The position numbers and the translations under genes are program-made. The notes beneath the pieces were generated by a model. The model searched no databases, was not told the DNA's origin, and worked only from the letters and a program-made list of their open reading frames with translations. A stretch of 13,904 nucleotides of DNA from an uncultured Bacilli bacterium. GTDB taxonomy: Bacteria; Bacillota_I; Bacilli_A; RF39; UBA660. How positions within the stretch are numbered: position 1 is the stretch's first letter; each line of letters starts with the position of its first letter. The stretch lies in assembly GCA_947585065.1 (NCBI GenBank), contig CANPWX010000012.1, positions 1 to 13,904 on the forward strand, given 5' to 3'. Shown here piece after piece: positions 13,903 to 13,904 of this stretch.

Positions 13903-13904
13903 AC

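Overview
The window is very AT-rich and uses the standard genetic code: one gene ends in TGA inside an ATGA overlap, and tryptophan is TGG throughout. Promoters are sigma-A type, ribosome binding sites look like GGAG or GGTGAT, and Rho-independent hairpins follow the genes. Together with an M26 (Zmp/IgA1-protease-like) surface protease, a cohesin/dockerin-type protein and CptN/YhcG-type accessory genes, this points to a low-GC Bacillota, probably a host- or gut-associated lineage. I cannot assign a genus from this sequence.

Positions 1-3890 look like a decaying accessory region. It holds a promoter and terminator pair around a possible structured small RNA, a small frame-broken gene (410-612), and an unrecognised 311-residue protein that may be the surviving N-terminal part of something longer (689-1624). 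A YhcG/DUF1016-type PDDEXK nuclease without restriction-modification partners follows (1822-2853). A roughly 600-bp spacer comes next, then a type III toxin-antitoxin locus of the CptIN/ToxN-AbiQ kind whose toxin gene is broken (3324-3804). Three diverged copies of a short repeat are scattered through this region. Each encodes the same C-terminal peptide (consensus FIPNEIVVQAAIK plus a short tail and stop), and hairpins follow them. These are the best sign of repeated insertion and deletion here.

Positions 3900-5320 form a tight two-gene operon: a PfkB-family sugar or nucleoside kinase with an unusual proline/serine/threonine/glutamine-rich tail, overlapping by 4 bp a stand-alone Smr-domain protein. 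It ends in a terminator whose upstream arm can also pair with an earlier segment.

Positions 5367-12650 carry one 2395-residue surface protein behind a near-consensus extended -10 promoter. It has a signal peptide, a cohesin-like domain, two closely spaced membrane helices, a split dockerin-like calcium-binding region, four tandem beta-rich modules, an M26 N-terminal/GLUG region, and an M26 zinc-protease domain with intact HETAH and a distal Glu. The layout parallels streptococcal Zmp proteases, which have an N-terminal anchor followed by two membrane helices. Here a cohesin/dockerin pair flanks the membrane hairpin and no LPXTG is present.

Positions 12688-13904 hold a tRNA-Glu with anticodon CTC, with its own promoter and terminator, and a short-chain dehydrogenase of the 3-alpha-hydroxysteroid/coniferyl-alcohol dehydrogenase type. 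The window ends in a strong palindrome. Most of 3900-13904 looks like an ordinary, intact chromosome. The most unusual items are the domain plan of the giant protease, the decayed type III toxin-antitoxin locus, and the repeated C-terminal peptide relics.
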